Below, in pieces: positions 23,298 through 31,133 of a stretch of DNA of 64,000 nucleotides. Where the stretch lies: IMG/VR virus record IMGVR_UViG_3300031692_000001, positions 1 to 64,000 of that record. One strand, 5' to 3'. This DNA is from a virus. A program made the position numbers and the translations under genes. The notes under the pieces are model-generated. The model saw only the letters and a list, made by a program, of their open reading frames with translations, made no database searches and had not been told where the DNA came from. How positions within the stretch are numbered: the stretch's first letter is position 1; each line of letters opens with the position of its first letter.

Positions 23298-24581
23298 CTA
23301 CGGCATTTCTGGCCTACTTTCATATGATTCCGTTACTTCCGGAAATTGGGTTTCCTGAATAAATTGGGCGTCATATATTCCCAAATTTATATTAATGTTA
23401 TAAGTCTCGGCTTTAAGTTTCCCTATCTCCGCCAATTCTTTTTCAGTCATTTGTACTAAAGGATTAAATTTAATCAAATGATCACCCGGAACTTTCTCCA
23501 CCATAGCAATTAAATTAACTAATCTTTGAAGTAGGTGTTTCAATTCGTTCCTTTGCTTGGCTATAATCTTGTCATAATAATTATTCATGTCACTTTCTCC
23601 AGTGGCATTTAATCCAGCTGGAGCACGGCCAAATAATTTTGTCAATGGAATCCCTGTTACTCCGGATAAGAAAAGACATAGCATTTCCATCAATTTATCC
23701 AACCCTGCAACATTAGCGGAATCCCTGACATAGTTCTCCCCTTCATCCAGCAATACAGCATTGATAACCGATTTATACATATTGATTATTTCCATTCTCT
23801 GTATTACTTTGGATTCTTGACCAGTTGCTAATTTTTGGGCCAACCCCTTCAAGGTATATTTTCCAATTATGAATTCATATAATATATTCATAACGGCCTG
23901 AGAAGATCCGCCCAAATTCCTTAATTGATCCCAACAAGATTGAAGAACAGATGAGCCCCAATATTGTGTTTCTTGATCCACAGCCACAGTATTAGAGGAG
24001 GGAACCAACTCCCCAAAAAACTCCACTACTCTACTGCGATGAACTTTAAATTCCTTTTGAGATAATCCTAATCTAACAGTGTACACTTTAGGTTTTCCAA
24101 ATTCTGAATTCATAGGATCTTCTTCAAACTCCGATGTAAATAAATCTATTTCAGTTCTATCCACAGGCTTCAACCATTCAATAGCAGATATCCTTTTTTC
24201 ATTCAAGGGTTGATCCAATCCATTTCCATCTGCAGCTCCTATGATTATAATAGATCCTCCGTATAATCGTTGCCATTTGAGTGCTGCTGTATAGATAGAT
24301 TCCGCTTTAATTGATTCTAATCTGGTTTGAATCTTATTATCGTTATCATTAGATATTTCAATCCATTTCCCAGTCATGTCCTCTGCAACTACATCAATCA
24401 CGGTCCTGGGAAAACCCCCTCCCATATAAGCATTTCCCAATTCCTGATCAGTGAGAAAAATAGAAAAGTTAGCGTTTGTATACCGAGATTTGTCTTGAGC
24501 TTTTCCTAATCCCACTAATAAATTTTCCCAACCATCCTTTCTTTGAATAGAATTTCTCTTTCTTCTTCTTCTATTATTCAT
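23298..24581 (-). CDS. Portal protein (DUF1073-like)
   Basis: 427 residues from ATG 24581, chosen because AAAGGAGG lies 9 nt upstream; the longer frame starts inside the terminase gene. Typical parts are FLTDQELGNAYMGGGFPRTV, VDVVAEDMTGKWIEI, then LQSCWDQLRNLGGSSQAVMN and TGIPLTKLFGRAPAGLNATG near the C-terminal third, followed by MNNYYDKIIAKQRNEL. It forms the dodecameric ring through which DNA is packaged. Confidence 0.9.
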   Translation of the reverse strand: MNNRRRRKRNSIQRKDGWENLLVGLGKAQDKSRYTNANFSIFLTDQELGNAYMGGGFPRTVIDVVAEDMTGKWIEISNDNDNKIQTRLESIKAESIYTAALKWQRLYGGSIIIIGAADGNGLDQPLNEKRISAIEWLKPVDRTEIDLFTSEFEEDPMNSEFGKPKVYTVRLGLSQKEFKVHRSRVVEFFGELVPSSNTVAVDQETQYWGSSVLQSCWDQLRNLGGSSQAVMNILYEFIIGKYTLKGLAQKLATGQESKVIQRMEIINMYKSVINAVLLDEGENYVRDSANVAGLDKLMEMLCLFLSGVTGIPLTKLFGRAPAGLNATGESDMNNYYDKIIAKQRNELKHLLQRLVNLIAMVEKVPGDHLIKFNPLVQMTEKELAEIGKLKAETYNININLGIYDAQFIQETQFPEVTESYESRPEMP

Positions 24582-24597
24582 ATTATATTTCCTCCTT

Positions 24598-25887
24598 TTA
24601 ATTTTCCCATAATGCTTCTTCATATGCATTAGTGGTACTGAAACAATGCTGAACTAAACTTCCTGCGGAATCCGGACAATCATCTGGCTCCGTTCCTAAC
24701 TCATAATCTATTATTTGCTCCATGTATTCATCATCTGTATCATTATCCCATTCAATGTCTTTATATCTATCATATAGATGAGTAGTAATTTTTACATGTT
24801 TATTCATTGGTTCCCAATAATCCTGAACATTCATTCCCCTATCAGATAATAAACTTGCAGTATATCCTTTATCTGTATTAGTTTCTACCCATATTTCATC
24901 ACACCTTCTCTTCCTGTACTCGGCTTCAATTACATCCAACCAATCCTTTACATTTCCTGGAAAACATTTTCCATGAGCTTGAATCTTTCCCGGCTTGGAT
25001 GGTATCTCTGCCATGAAAGTTAATCCACAAGTATCAATCCCATCAAATGCCGCATCTATATGGGCTTTAACTTTACGGATACTATATATCCATTTTCCAT
25101 AAATAGGATCTGAAAAAAGTTTCCCATCTGCTGTGGTATGTTTCAATAAATAATTAGCTGCAAATAAACTTGGTGTGGTTTTTAATCTTTTTTCTTCAAT
25201 CTGTTCTTCAGTAAGGATCTTACAATCATAGATATCAAATGTCATAGGAGGAGGAAGGATCGACCATGCATCATCTTTATGCCAAGGTGTTCCAATAAAT
25301 CCAACTGATTTTCCAGTCTCAATAATATTGGTTCTTATTTCCCGGATTGTTTCTTTTGTTTTTTCTCTCTCAGATTTACTTATCCTATCTTTAAGAGTAA
25401 CAAAGTCATCACATAAGATTTTATCATAATGTTTTCCAGTTATTCCGGTATCAATTCCCAGAGCATTGATACTTCCTTCTGGGGTAGAGGTTGTTTTGAA
25501 AGTGAATTCAAGTTTTCCTTCTCTTTGAATTTTAAAATTAGGATAAGTACCATGAGCAAATTTAAAAAGCTCCCTAATCTCTAGGAGTTTCATCAATTGC
25601 TTAATCATGTGTACTACTTCCGCAGCATCACTATATTTTTTTCTTATTAAAGCTATACGATCATCAGGATGAAATAATAACCACCACATAGCTCCTATGG
25701 CCATAATAGCTGTTGTCTTGTAAGAATCCCGGTGAGCTTGTAGGCATCTATCTACATCAGAATCCCAAATATAAAGCATCCATTCAGAATGTATTTGAGA
25801 TAATCTTGTTTTACCAGCTATATGCCCAAGAAGGTGAGGTTGTTCCCGGAGGGACACTAAATGTTGATCTGTATAAATACCGCTCAA
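24598..25887 (-). CDS. terL: Terminase large subunit
   Basis: 429 residues. ATPase: a Walker A variant (HRDSYKTTAIMA, about 52-63) and Walker B YDKILCDDFV. Nuclease: HIDAAFDGID and a late DDCPDSAGSL supply acidic residues. Length is on the short side for TerL. It packages DNA with the small subunit, which here lies 5 kb away at 31134..31805, separated by accessory genes. Confidence 0.9.
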   Translation of the reverse strand: MSGIYTDQHLVSLREQPHLLGHIAGKTRLSQIHSEWMLYIWDSDVDRCLQAHRDSYKTTAIMAIGAMWWLLFHPDDRIALIRKKYSDAAEVVHMIKQLMKLLEIRELFKFAHGTYPNFKIQREGKLEFTFKTTSTPEGSINALGIDTGITGKHYDKILCDDFVTLKDRISKSEREKTKETIREIRTNIIETGKSVGFIGTPWHKDDAWSILPPPMTFDIYDCKILTEEQIEEKRLKTTPSLFAANYLLKHTTADGKLFSDPIYGKWIYSIRKVKAHIDAAFDGIDTCGLTFMAEIPSKPGKIQAHGKCFPGNVKDWLDVIEAEYRKRRCDEIWVETNTDKGYTASLLSDRGMNVQDYWEPMNKHVKITTHLYDRYKDIEWDNDTDDEYMEQIIDYELGTEPDDCPDSAGSLVQHCFSTTNAYEEALWEN

Positions 25888-25910
25888 CTATTGTTTTTTT
25901 AATTACTCCT

Positions 25911-26198
25911 TTATTCTATTTCAATTTCTTCTATTTCTTTTTTATTAACAGAAGACTTCAAATTATTATAAGCTGCTTTATAATAAAATATAGATCCTTC
26001 GTAATCCCTTTCAGATGCTTTTTGTTCTGCTATTCTAAAATGATCCCCGGCTATTTCTAAGGTTGAAGCGAGAGTATAAATTTTATACTTATCTCCCATA
26101 TTTTTTAAAGTTTCTGCGCATATACATAAATCTAGACAACCATTCCCGCATTCCAAACAAAGATTTGTTATAAAATTATCAATCGTTATTGGTTTCAT
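25911..26198 (-). CDS. Small Cys-containing protein, unknown
   Basis: 95 residues. N-terminal Cys cluster (NLCLECGNGCLDLCICAE) followed by helices that look like a short TPR-like or MIT-like bundle (DHFRIAEQKASERDYEGSIF). Possibly metal bound. Function unknown. Confidence 0.6.
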   Translation of the reverse strand: MKPITIDNFITNLCLECGNGCLDLCICAETLKNMGDKYKIYTLASTLEIAGDHFRIAEQKASERDYEGSIFYYKAAYNNLKSSVNKKEIEEIEIE

Positions 26199-26248
26199 TC
26201 TTTATCTCCTTTTTTAAATAATATATTATATATTCTTAAAAGTAAAGC

Positions 26249-26605
26249 TTATTTTAAATCATCTGGATTTGGTGTTCCGTTATGTTCATAAAATATAGGA
26301 ATATTCTTTTTTTTAGTTAAATAAATTTCTTGCCCCGCTCCTGGAGAATCCAACCAGCCTTCTATAGCAAATAAAGCATCACATCTGCTTAATATTTCTA
26401 AATCACACTGCATAAATAATTTATAATCCAAACTCTCATAAACAGCCCCATATATTTCATAATGGGAGTAATTCTTATGGGGGGTTATTACGCACCACCC
26501 AGCTGCTAATAACTTAATGGACACCTCTTCAGCCTTTCTTATATTATCATCAATCTCTGAATAAGTTTTGCCATTGTATTTACCAGCTACATAAATAATT
26601 TTCAT
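26249..26605 (-). CDS. DUF4406 / nucleoside deoxyribosyltransferase-like protein
   Basis: 118 residues. MKIIYVAGKYNGKTYSEIDD at the N-terminus, then RKAEEVSIKLLAAGWCVITP, a CDALFAIEGWLDSPGAGQEI segment: the Rossmann-like pattern of DUF4406 proteins, distant kin of nucleoside 2-deoxyribosyltransferases. It may act on nucleotides or nucleotide signals. Acts in an accessory island with a DUF1643 gene. Confidence 0.75.
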   Translation of the reverse strand: MKIIYVAGKYNGKTYSEIDDNIRKAEEVSIKLLAAGWCVITPHKNYSHYEIYGAVYESLDYKLFMQCDLEILSRCDALFAIEGWLDSPGAGQEIYLTKKKNIPIFYEHNGTPNPDDLK

Positions 26606-26658
26606 ATTATCCTCCTGACTTTACTTTTCCATAATTCTTCCTTCAAATTAGTTTCCAT
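26602..26658 (-). CDS. Possible tiny leader peptide gene
   Basis: 18 codons (METNLKEELWKSKVRRII) behind a strong GAGGAGGGG site, with its stop overlapping the start of the DUF4406 gene. May only couple translation. Confidence 0.3.
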   Translation of the reverse strand: METNLKEELWKSKVRRII

Positions 26659-26687
26659 TCAATCCCCTCCTCTTTCATTCCAAATTT

Positions 26688-27212
26688 TCATTCCTTTTTC
26701 CCCTTATAAATTATAGGTTCCAAATCGTTTTTCAGATACAAAGGATGAATAGGACTTCTATCTTTATTCAACCCCAAACAATAACAGGGTTTCACCATAT
26801 CAGATACCTCTTTCAATCGTCTCAACTCTGCTCTTCCCCCGCAAGCTATAATGGTTTTGTTACAAAATCTATTATGATCTTGAATAACCTGGTTATTGAT
26901 AGGACCAATATAATTAATACTCTTATCCCTCAATAATTTCCTTGAATCCGTTTCTATCCAGGAATATAAATTACAGACATATAATCCATCATACCCCCAT
27001 CTTTTAGAAAATCCAATAATTCTTCTAATAGTAGGATCGTCTTTTATATCATCGGCCGTGGAGGGATTAAGCATGATCCATAAAACTAAATTGGATCTAT
27101 TACCAGGAGAAGTTTCTTTCCAGATCCTGGACAACCAATAACGGTAATTGTCTACTATCAAAGCTTTTCTTTCCATGTCCTGAATTAGATCGTCATTATT
27201 AACTTTGCTCAT
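26688..27212 (-). CDS. DUF1643 family protein
   Basis: 174 residues. RYWLSRIW, LVLWIMLNPSTADDIKDDPT, then FSKRWGYDGLYVCNLYSW and a late KPCYCLGLNKDRSPIHPLYL are the family hallmarks. Biochemical role is not known; members are common in phages and mobile elements. Confidence 0.85.
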   Translation of the reverse strand: MSKVNNDDLIQDMERKALIVDNYRYWLSRIWKETSPGNRSNLVLWIMLNPSTADDIKDDPTIRRIIGFSKRWGYDGLYVCNLYSWIETDSRKLLRDKSINYIGPINNQVIQDHNRFCNKTIIACGGRAELRRLKEVSDMVKPCYCLGLNKDRSPIHPLYLKNDLEPIIYKGKKE

Positions 27213-27414
27213 AAAGATCCTCCTTCATAGCTATAACTGTATTTTTCAATAGTCTTATTCCATCTAATCGGGATAGATTAGTGACCCACTGGAAATTGTT
27301 CAACATAGAATGAGGATCAACAAAAACAATTCCCATTCCAATCCTTTTTTTAGTCTCATAAAACTCCTGGATTTGATTTTCTATATTTTCTATTAACTTT
27401 GTTAAATCTTTCAT
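27199..27414 (-). CDS. Hypothetical protein
   Basis: 71 residues, helical, with IGMGIVFVDPHSMLNNFQWV. Overlaps the DUF1643 gene by 14 bp. A GGAGG site lies 9 bases before the ATG. Not recognised. Confidence 0.55.
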   Translation of the reverse strand: MKDLTKLIENIENQIQEFYETKKRIGMGIVFVDPHSMLNNFQWVTNLSRLDGIRLLKNTVIAMKEDLYEQS

Positions 27415-27453
27415 TTATATATTACCTCCGATTTATTAAATTAACTTTTGCTA

Positions 27454-27570
27454 TCATTTTTTACTCCTATGCCTTTTATTCTCAGGTTTCCGTCCACTCA
27501 TCGAGGAAACCAATAAACCCCCCCAAATAATCAATTCGATAACCACTATAAAAATTAAAGTTCCCTGCAT
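27454..27570 (-). CDS. Tiny single-helix membrane protein
   Basis: 38 residues: MQGTLIFIVVIELIIWGGLL is a membrane helix, followed by a basic tail ending RHRSKK. Perfect GGAGG 6 nt before the ATG. An 11-codon ATGA-coupled frame follows before the next gene. Could be a small inhibitor or anchor. Confidence 0.5.
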   Translation of the reverse strand: MQGTLIFIVVIELIIWGGLLVSSMSGRKPENKRHRSKK

Positions 27571-27621
27571 ATTCGCCTCCTATATCGAATGGCCTATATA
27601 GTTCCCCTCCCAGGGTTTTAT

Positions 27622-27870
27622 TTACGCCTTTTCCCTTGCTACCATTTCCTTCATTCTGCTTACAATTGGAGCTATATCGGCAGAAAGTTTCTCATTTATT
27701 TTTTTATGGGTTGATGCTATGTCCCCTATTCGTTTGAATATTTTCCCCATATACTTATCAATTTCTTTTCTTTTTATTGTCTCTTTCAGAATATCAGGTA
27801 GTGTACCTATTTCTTCAATTACTTCCTGCTGTATGTAATCATCTTGCTCATTCTTCACAATAGCTATCAT
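27622..27870 (-). CDS. Hypothetical helical protein
   Basis: 82 residues, all helical, charged. Overlaps the DpnD-like gene by 4 bp. No family recognised. Confidence 0.6.
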   Translation of the reverse strand: MIAIVKNEQDDYIQQEVIEEIGTLPDILKETIKRKEIDKYMGKIFKRIGDIASTHKKINEKLSADIAPIVSRMKEMVAREKA

Positions 27871-28088
27871 AATGTTTCTCCTTCTTCCCTTACCGGGCTT
27901 GTCTGATTTGAACGTTTCAGATTATCAATTTCCTCATCGATATCTGTTACACTCATAACGTCCTCTGGCTCGCAACCCCTATAGATTGCTCCACACCTTG
28001 CACTTTCTTTCGCTGATTCCAAGTTGTCCGCACCAACTATAAATGTTTCATACTTTTTTATTTCAAGTGTTACTTCGTAATGGTTCAT
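27867..28088 (-). CDS. DpnD/PcfM-like small protein
   Basis: 73 residues. YEVTLEIKKYETFIVGADNL and ESAKESARCGA give the short alpha-beta pattern of DpnD/PcfM-like proteins, with an unrelated acidic end. Function unknown. Stands behind a type A leader (28094-28160). Confidence 0.6.
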   Translation of the reverse strand: MNHYEVTLEIKKYETFIVGADNLESAKESARCGAIYRGCEPEDVMSVTDIDEEIDNLKRSNQTSPVREEGETL

Positions 28089-28093
28089 GATTT

Positions 28094-28160
28094 ACTCCTT
28101 ACCCTTAACCCTGGGCGCCGGGTAGTAAGCCGGGGAATTAAACCCCGGTAAACCGCTCTG
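28094..28160 (-). promoter_or_regulatory. Type A leader repeat, long form
   Basis: In RNA sense: AGAGCGGTTTACC, a perfect CCGGGG/CCCCGG hairpin with loop TTTAATT, then CTTACTACCCGGCG, CCCAGGGTTAAGGG and TAAGGAG before ATG 28088. CTTAC can pair with GTAAG of the ribosome binding site. About 62 bases are identical to the copy at 29098. Confidence 0.75.
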
Positions 28161-28170
28161 ACTATTCTTG

Positions 28171-28515
28171 CTATTTTATGTCAAGTTCAATTTTCTGGTT
28201 GTTGTCTTTGAGGTCGTTTTCAGTTCTTATCAATTTGTCAATAGTACCCCCTGCCCAGAATACCTCATCTGCGGTGTATTCGGTACCATATTGATTATTG
28301 ATAATTTTTGCCTTTGTTTCAGCGCCTTTATAACCTGGAATTATAATCGCAAAAACTATAAACCAGATTATGGCAATAACAAGGAATAAACATCCGATCC
28401 ATGTCAAAAAACTGTCCTCATCGCCATTCAATTTAAAGGACAAAATTATACAGGCAATTCCTGCGCCGATTAAAAAGATAATTCCTGCAACTCCTAAAAC
28501 TATTAATGTTAACAT
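28171..28515 (-). CDS. Small membrane protein, two helices
   Basis: 114 residues from ATG 28515 (AAGGAG 7 nt upstream; a longer frame lacks a site). Helices at about 3-27 (LIVLGVAGIIFLIGAGIACI) and 40-62 (WIGCLFLVIAIIWFIVFAII), then a soluble tail with TEYTADEVFWAGG. Unknown role at the inner membrane. Confidence 0.6.
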   Translation of the reverse strand: MLTLIVLGVAGIIFLIGAGIACIILSFKLNGDEDSFLTWIGCLFLVIAIIWFIVFAIIIPGYKGAETKAKIINNQYGTEYTADEVFWAGGTIDKLIRTENDLKDNNQKIELDIK

Positions 28516-28532
28516 ATTCATTCTCCTTATTC

Positions 28533-28871
28533 TTACCGAAAACATGAATCCGGTAGTTTTTTGAGGAAATAGAAATCATACCCTATTTCCTCAATTTCTT
28601 TGATTGATAATATCTTTCCTTCTTCTGGTCGTTTTCTTAATTGAAAGACAACTCCTATATCATCCGTTCCCTGAACATAATTGACTCTATTACATTCAAC
28701 CTCTACGCCGAGAAGTTTTGACATAATCTCAGCAGTGCTCTGATGCCCTACTGCAGAAAAAATCGAATCTACAAAACCGAGCTTAGCTTTAATCTCGCTG
28801 ATGGAGGTTTTTCTTTTCGAGAAAAACCCTTCGGAAGTAATGATACTACAATTCATCCATACTATTTTCAT
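28533..28871 (-). CDS. AcrIII-1-type ring nuclease (DUF1874), anti-CRISPR
   Basis: 112 residues from ATG 28871 (AAAGGGGAG upstream). The whole DUF1874 pattern is present: an N-terminal NCSIITSEGFF strand-loop, FSAVGHQSTAEIMSKLLGVE, NRVNYVQGTDDIGVVFQLRK, RPEEGKILSIKEIEEIGYDF. The His in GHQST (H43) and Arg/Glu in KRPEEGK (R81, E84) keep the same spacing as the active-site His, Arg and Glu described for the viral enzyme. AcrIII-1 destroys cyclic tetra-adenylate and so silences type III CRISPR signalling. Coupled to the upstream zinc-ribbon gene by a TAATG overlap. Confidence 0.88.
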   Translation of the reverse strand: MKIVWMNCSIITSEGFFSKRKTSISEIKAKLGFVDSIFSAVGHQSTAEIMSKLLGVEVECNRVNYVQGTDDIGVVFQLRKRPEEGKILSIKEIEEIGYDFYFLKKLPDSCFR

Positions 28872-29089
28872 TATTTTTCTCCCCTTTCGCATTTCTGACA
28901 TAATCCGTTAAGGCCATATGATTTTTCTATACTTCCGCACTTTTCGCATTTTCTTGTTAAATAGTTTCCTGGGATAGAAACTATTTCCCCGGATTCAAGT
29001 TCAAGTTGAATCCAACCATCATACCGGTAGTTATCCCAGGCTATAAAAGTTTCCTCAAAAAATTGTACTTGTCTTGCTTTTCTTATCAT
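28871..29089 (-). CDS. Small zinc-ribbon protein coupled to ring nuclease
   Basis: 72 residues from ATG 29089 (AAGGAG 7 nt upstream; a GTG two codons earlier is too close). A basic beta N-terminus (WIQLELESGEIVSIPGNYL) is followed by CEKCGSIEKSYGLNGLCQKC, a treble-clef-like zinc site. Its stop shares one base with the start of the ring nuclease gene, so the two are co-translated. Confidence 0.65.
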   Translation of the reverse strand: MIRKARQVQFFEETFIAWDNYRYDGWIQLELESGEIVSIPGNYLTRKCEKCGSIEKSYGLNGLCQKCERGEK

Positions 29090-29097
29090 ACTCACTC

Positions 29098-29163
29098 TCC
29101 TTACCCTTAACCCTGGGCGCCGGGTAGTAAGCCGGGGAATTAAACCCCGGTAAACCGCTCTAA
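29098..29163 (-). promoter_or_regulatory. Type A leader repeat, long form
   Basis: Almost identical to the element at 28094: CCGGGG/CCCCGG hairpin, then CCCAGGGTTAAGGGTAAGGAG leading to ATG 29089. Confidence 0.75.
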
Positions 29164-29448
29164 CTATATTACAGACTCATACATTTTACTGAAATCTTTC
29201 CTGGTTTTTTCTATCGATTGATTCCAATGTAACGCACAACTAATAAGTGTTTTTTCTTCTGAAATAACCTCATTAAATTTAATTCCTGCATTAATGTTAT
29301 CATCTTCTGTCCATACCGCAGATGAATTAACTCTCCACATTCTTGCATCTATTATTTGTTGTTTTTCTTTTGCAGTAAAAGACAAGCCTGTAAAAGTAAT
29401 ATCCTTTTCTACATCTTTTCTTGCTTCGTTTTCTGATAAATATCTCAT
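29164..29448 (-). CDS. Hypothetical protein
   Basis: 94 residues (MRYLSENEARKDVEK...), helical with two Trp regions (ARMWRVNSSAVWTEDD, CALHWNQS). Preceded by a type B leader and followed at once by a type A leader. Not recognised. Confidence 0.55.
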   Translation of the reverse strand: MRYLSENEARKDVEKDITFTGLSFTAKEKQQIIDARMWRVNSSAVWTEDDNINAGIKFNEVISEEKTLISCALHWNQSIEKTRKDFSKMYESVI

Positions 29449-29454
29449 AATTTC

Positions 29455-29557
29455 TCTCCTTATCTCGCTTAAAGCCCGTCGGCTATATTTCGCTCAGCCT
29501 CACACGCTGTATGAGGCCGGGTAAAATAGGAGAGCTTACGTATTGCTCTCCGGGATG
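29455..29557 (-). promoter_or_regulatory. Type B structured leader
   Basis: In RNA sense: hairpin I (29529-29551, GGAGAGC/GCTCTCC), hairpin II (29497-29517, GCCTCATAC/GTGTGAGGC with loop of three), hairpin III (AGCC-GAC-GGGCT), then AAGGAG before ATG 29448. Compared with the other copies, one base pair of hairpin II is exchanged T-A for A-T, a compensatory change. Confidence 0.8.
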
Positions 29558-29564
29558 ATGGGTA

Positions 29565-29735
29565 TTATATTGATTTAATTTTTCGTATAAATGTAATAGT
29601 GAGTCTATCAACACCGAAAAAAGTAATATGCTGACAAAACTCATCATTTCCAGGACATCCCCACCAATACATTAACTTTGATGTAGTCCAAGATTCGGGA
29701 ATCAAACCTATAATAAACTCAATTATTGCTCTCAT
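29565..29735 (-). CDS. Small conserved protein, full-length copy
   Basis: 56 residues: MRAIIEFIIGLIPESW, then WWGCPGNDEFCQHITFFG and a basic tail. Same gene as the partial one at 1..124, about 120 bp matching base for base except one. The DNA similarity stops at the start codon; this copy has a type B leader, the other a promoter leader. Function unknown; the duplication suggests a mobile or useful cassette. Confidence 0.7.
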   Translation of the reverse strand: MRAIIEFIIGLIPESWTTSKLMYWWGCPGNDEFCQHITFFGVDRLTITFIRKIKSI

Positions 29736-29741
29736 GCTTCT

Positions 29742-29836
29742 CTCCTTCTCGCTTAAAGCCCGTCGGCTATATTTCGCTCAGCCCCACTCAACGAATGAGG
29801 CCGGGTAAAATAGGAGAGCTTACGTATTGCTCTCCT
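29742..29836 (-). promoter_or_regulatory. Type B structured leader
   Basis: Hairpin I at 29813-29835, hairpin II at 29781-29801 (GCCTCATTC/GAGTGGGGC), hairpin III AGCC/GGGCT, then AAGGAGAG before ATG 29735. Hairpin II here equals the plus-strand copy at 20918. Confidence 0.8.
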
Positions 29837-29842
29837 GGGTGC

Positions 29843-30040
29843 TTAGAGCTTAACGCCCATTTTTTGACACCATGCAACCATTAGATCATCGTCGCCTGAA
29901 TCAACTACTTGTTGTGCGCTTTCTCTAATTCTTTGCATGTTTTCAACCCGGTCGCCCTGGGCTATTTTTATATCACAAAGGGCAATAATTTTCCTGATTT
30001 GCCCCTCAACTATTGCACTAATTATTGTATTGTCTATCAT
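29843..30040 (-). CDS. Hypothetical helical protein behind phage promoter
   Basis: 65 residues, helical (AIVEGQIRKIIALCDIKIAQ), start behind ACGGAGG at the end of the promoter-hairpin leader at 30056. Likely expressed early and strongly. No family recognised. Confidence 0.6.
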   Translation of the reverse strand: MIDNTIISAIVEGQIRKIIALCDIKIAQGDRVENMQRIRESAQQVVDSGDDDLMVAWCQKMGVKL

Positions 30041-30055
30041 CTTTGCTCTCCTCCG

Positions 30056-30130
30056 TAAAATTAGTATATAAGGTTTTTCTCTTAACCTCTAATACTAATA
30101 TAAACCTTTTTTATAAAAAAGTAAAGTACT
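30056..30130 (-). promoter_or_regulatory. Phage promoter with operator and hairpin leader (copy 2)
   Basis: Minus strand TTTACT (30120-30125) and TATATT (30097-30102) with 17 bp between; AAAGTACTTT overlaps the -35. The leader folds as TTAGTAT/ATACTAA outside AGGTT/AACCT, then ACGGAGG. Confidence 0.8.
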
Positions 30131-30143
30131 TTTTTAAAAATAA

Positions 30144-30365
30144 TTAATTATTTTTTTGTTCCTCTTCTATTTCCTCTATAAATTCCGGGTCCACTGATAT
30201 TAAAATAGTTCCATCAACTAATTGAATATCATATCTCTCAGACAATAAATGAGTTGGGGCATGAATAAAAATAATAGTTCCTTTTTCCAAATGAAAGTAT
30301 TTTAAATCAGAAGAGTGTATTTTAACTTTAACTTTCATTCCAATTGATATATTTTCCGGCAACAT
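30144..30365 (-). CDS. Small beta-barrel-like protein
   Basis: 73 residues. SIGMKVKVKIHSSDL, LEKGTIIFIHAPTHLLSERY, DIQLVDGTILISVDPEFIEE look like an SH3-like barrel. Function unknown. Confidence 0.55.
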   Translation of the reverse strand: MLPENISIGMKVKVKIHSSDLKYFHLEKGTIIFIHAPTHLLSERYDIQLVDGTILISVDPEFIEEIEEEQKNN

Positions 30366-30379
30366 AAAACCTCCTATAT

Positions 30380-30568
30380 TTACTCATCATTACCTTTAAA
30401 GGTCGTGACTATCCCCTCTGTCATTAAAATTTCGTGAGTCCCGGAGGAGGTTGTAATATTTCCGTAAATGCAAGGCGCTTCATCCGCTGCTAATTTAATA
30501 TTATAATCCAAGGCATTCTCTTCCTTCATTATCAATTTACCTGTTTTTGACCAAACATATACTTTCAT
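30380..30568 (-). CDS. Hypothetical small protein
   Basis: 62 residues, beta-rich (MKVYVWSKTGKLIMKEEN, then ILMTEGIVTTFKGND). The start overlaps the stop of the gene at 30568. Not recognised. Confidence 0.5.
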   Translation of the reverse strand: MKVYVWSKTGKLIMKEENALDYNIKLAADEAPCIYGNITTSSGTHEILMTEGIVTTFKGNDE

Positions 30569-30933
30569 TATTTTCCCTTCCTTTCTTTTTCAATAAACTT
30601 GTTCCAACCATTCAATTCTATTTTCTCTTTCACCCAAAATATTACTTGATTAGCAAATAAGGGGTTTTCAATCCTATCTATCAACTCCATAACATTCCAA
30701 GAGTACATTAAAGAAACACACAAACCCCCAATTACAATCCCCAAAACAAAAAAAGACCCTGTAAAAAAAGAGAATACCGGGGAAGATATTTCAACACATA
30801 CGATATTATCAACCAATACTCCTATCTGCTTAAATATAATTGTTTGGGATAATGCATATATTCCTATACTCAATAAAATTAAAAACACCAATATAAATCT
30901 ATTTCTTGTTTTGGGAATTATACTTTTATTCAT
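30568..30933 (-). CDS. Small membrane protein
   Basis: 121 residues from ATG 30933 behind CGGAGG. Two membrane helices (about 13-35 and 53-80), then a helical cytoplasmic tail with NPLFANQVIFWVKEKIEL. Unknown. Confidence 0.55.
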   Translation of the reverse strand: MNKSIIPKTRNRFILVFLILLSIGIYALSQTIIFKQIGVLVDNIVCVEISSPVFSFFTGSFFVLGIVIGGLCVSLMYSWNVMELIDRIENPLFANQVIFWVKEKIELNGWNKFIEKERKGK

Positions 30934-31096
30934 CGTTTTCCTCCGGTTCAATTTCTACCAAACCATTAAGTAAAACAAACCTGTCGTAATTTTTTCTATG
31001 CTCACAATTTTCTATTCCTTTTTCTCCCATAGACATACATCCATCCCCCCACCTGATAGAGTAGGCACAACAAAACTTATTTTTACATTTAATCAT
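30926..31096 (-). CDS. Small Cys-rich protein
   Basis: 56 residues: MIKCKNKFCCAYSIRWGDGC, then ENCEH. Five Cys and a His suggest a metal site. AAAGGGAAAG precedes the ATG and the gene overlaps the next by 8 bp. Seen in many phages as short Cys-rich proteins of unknown role. Confidence 0.55.
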   Translation of the reverse strand: MIKCKNKFCCAYSIRWGDGCMSMGEKGIENCEHRKNYDRFVLLNGLVEIEPEENDE

Positions 31097-31133
31097 CTTT
31101 CCCTTTCTCCTTTTTCTGCAGTATTTTTATTCA

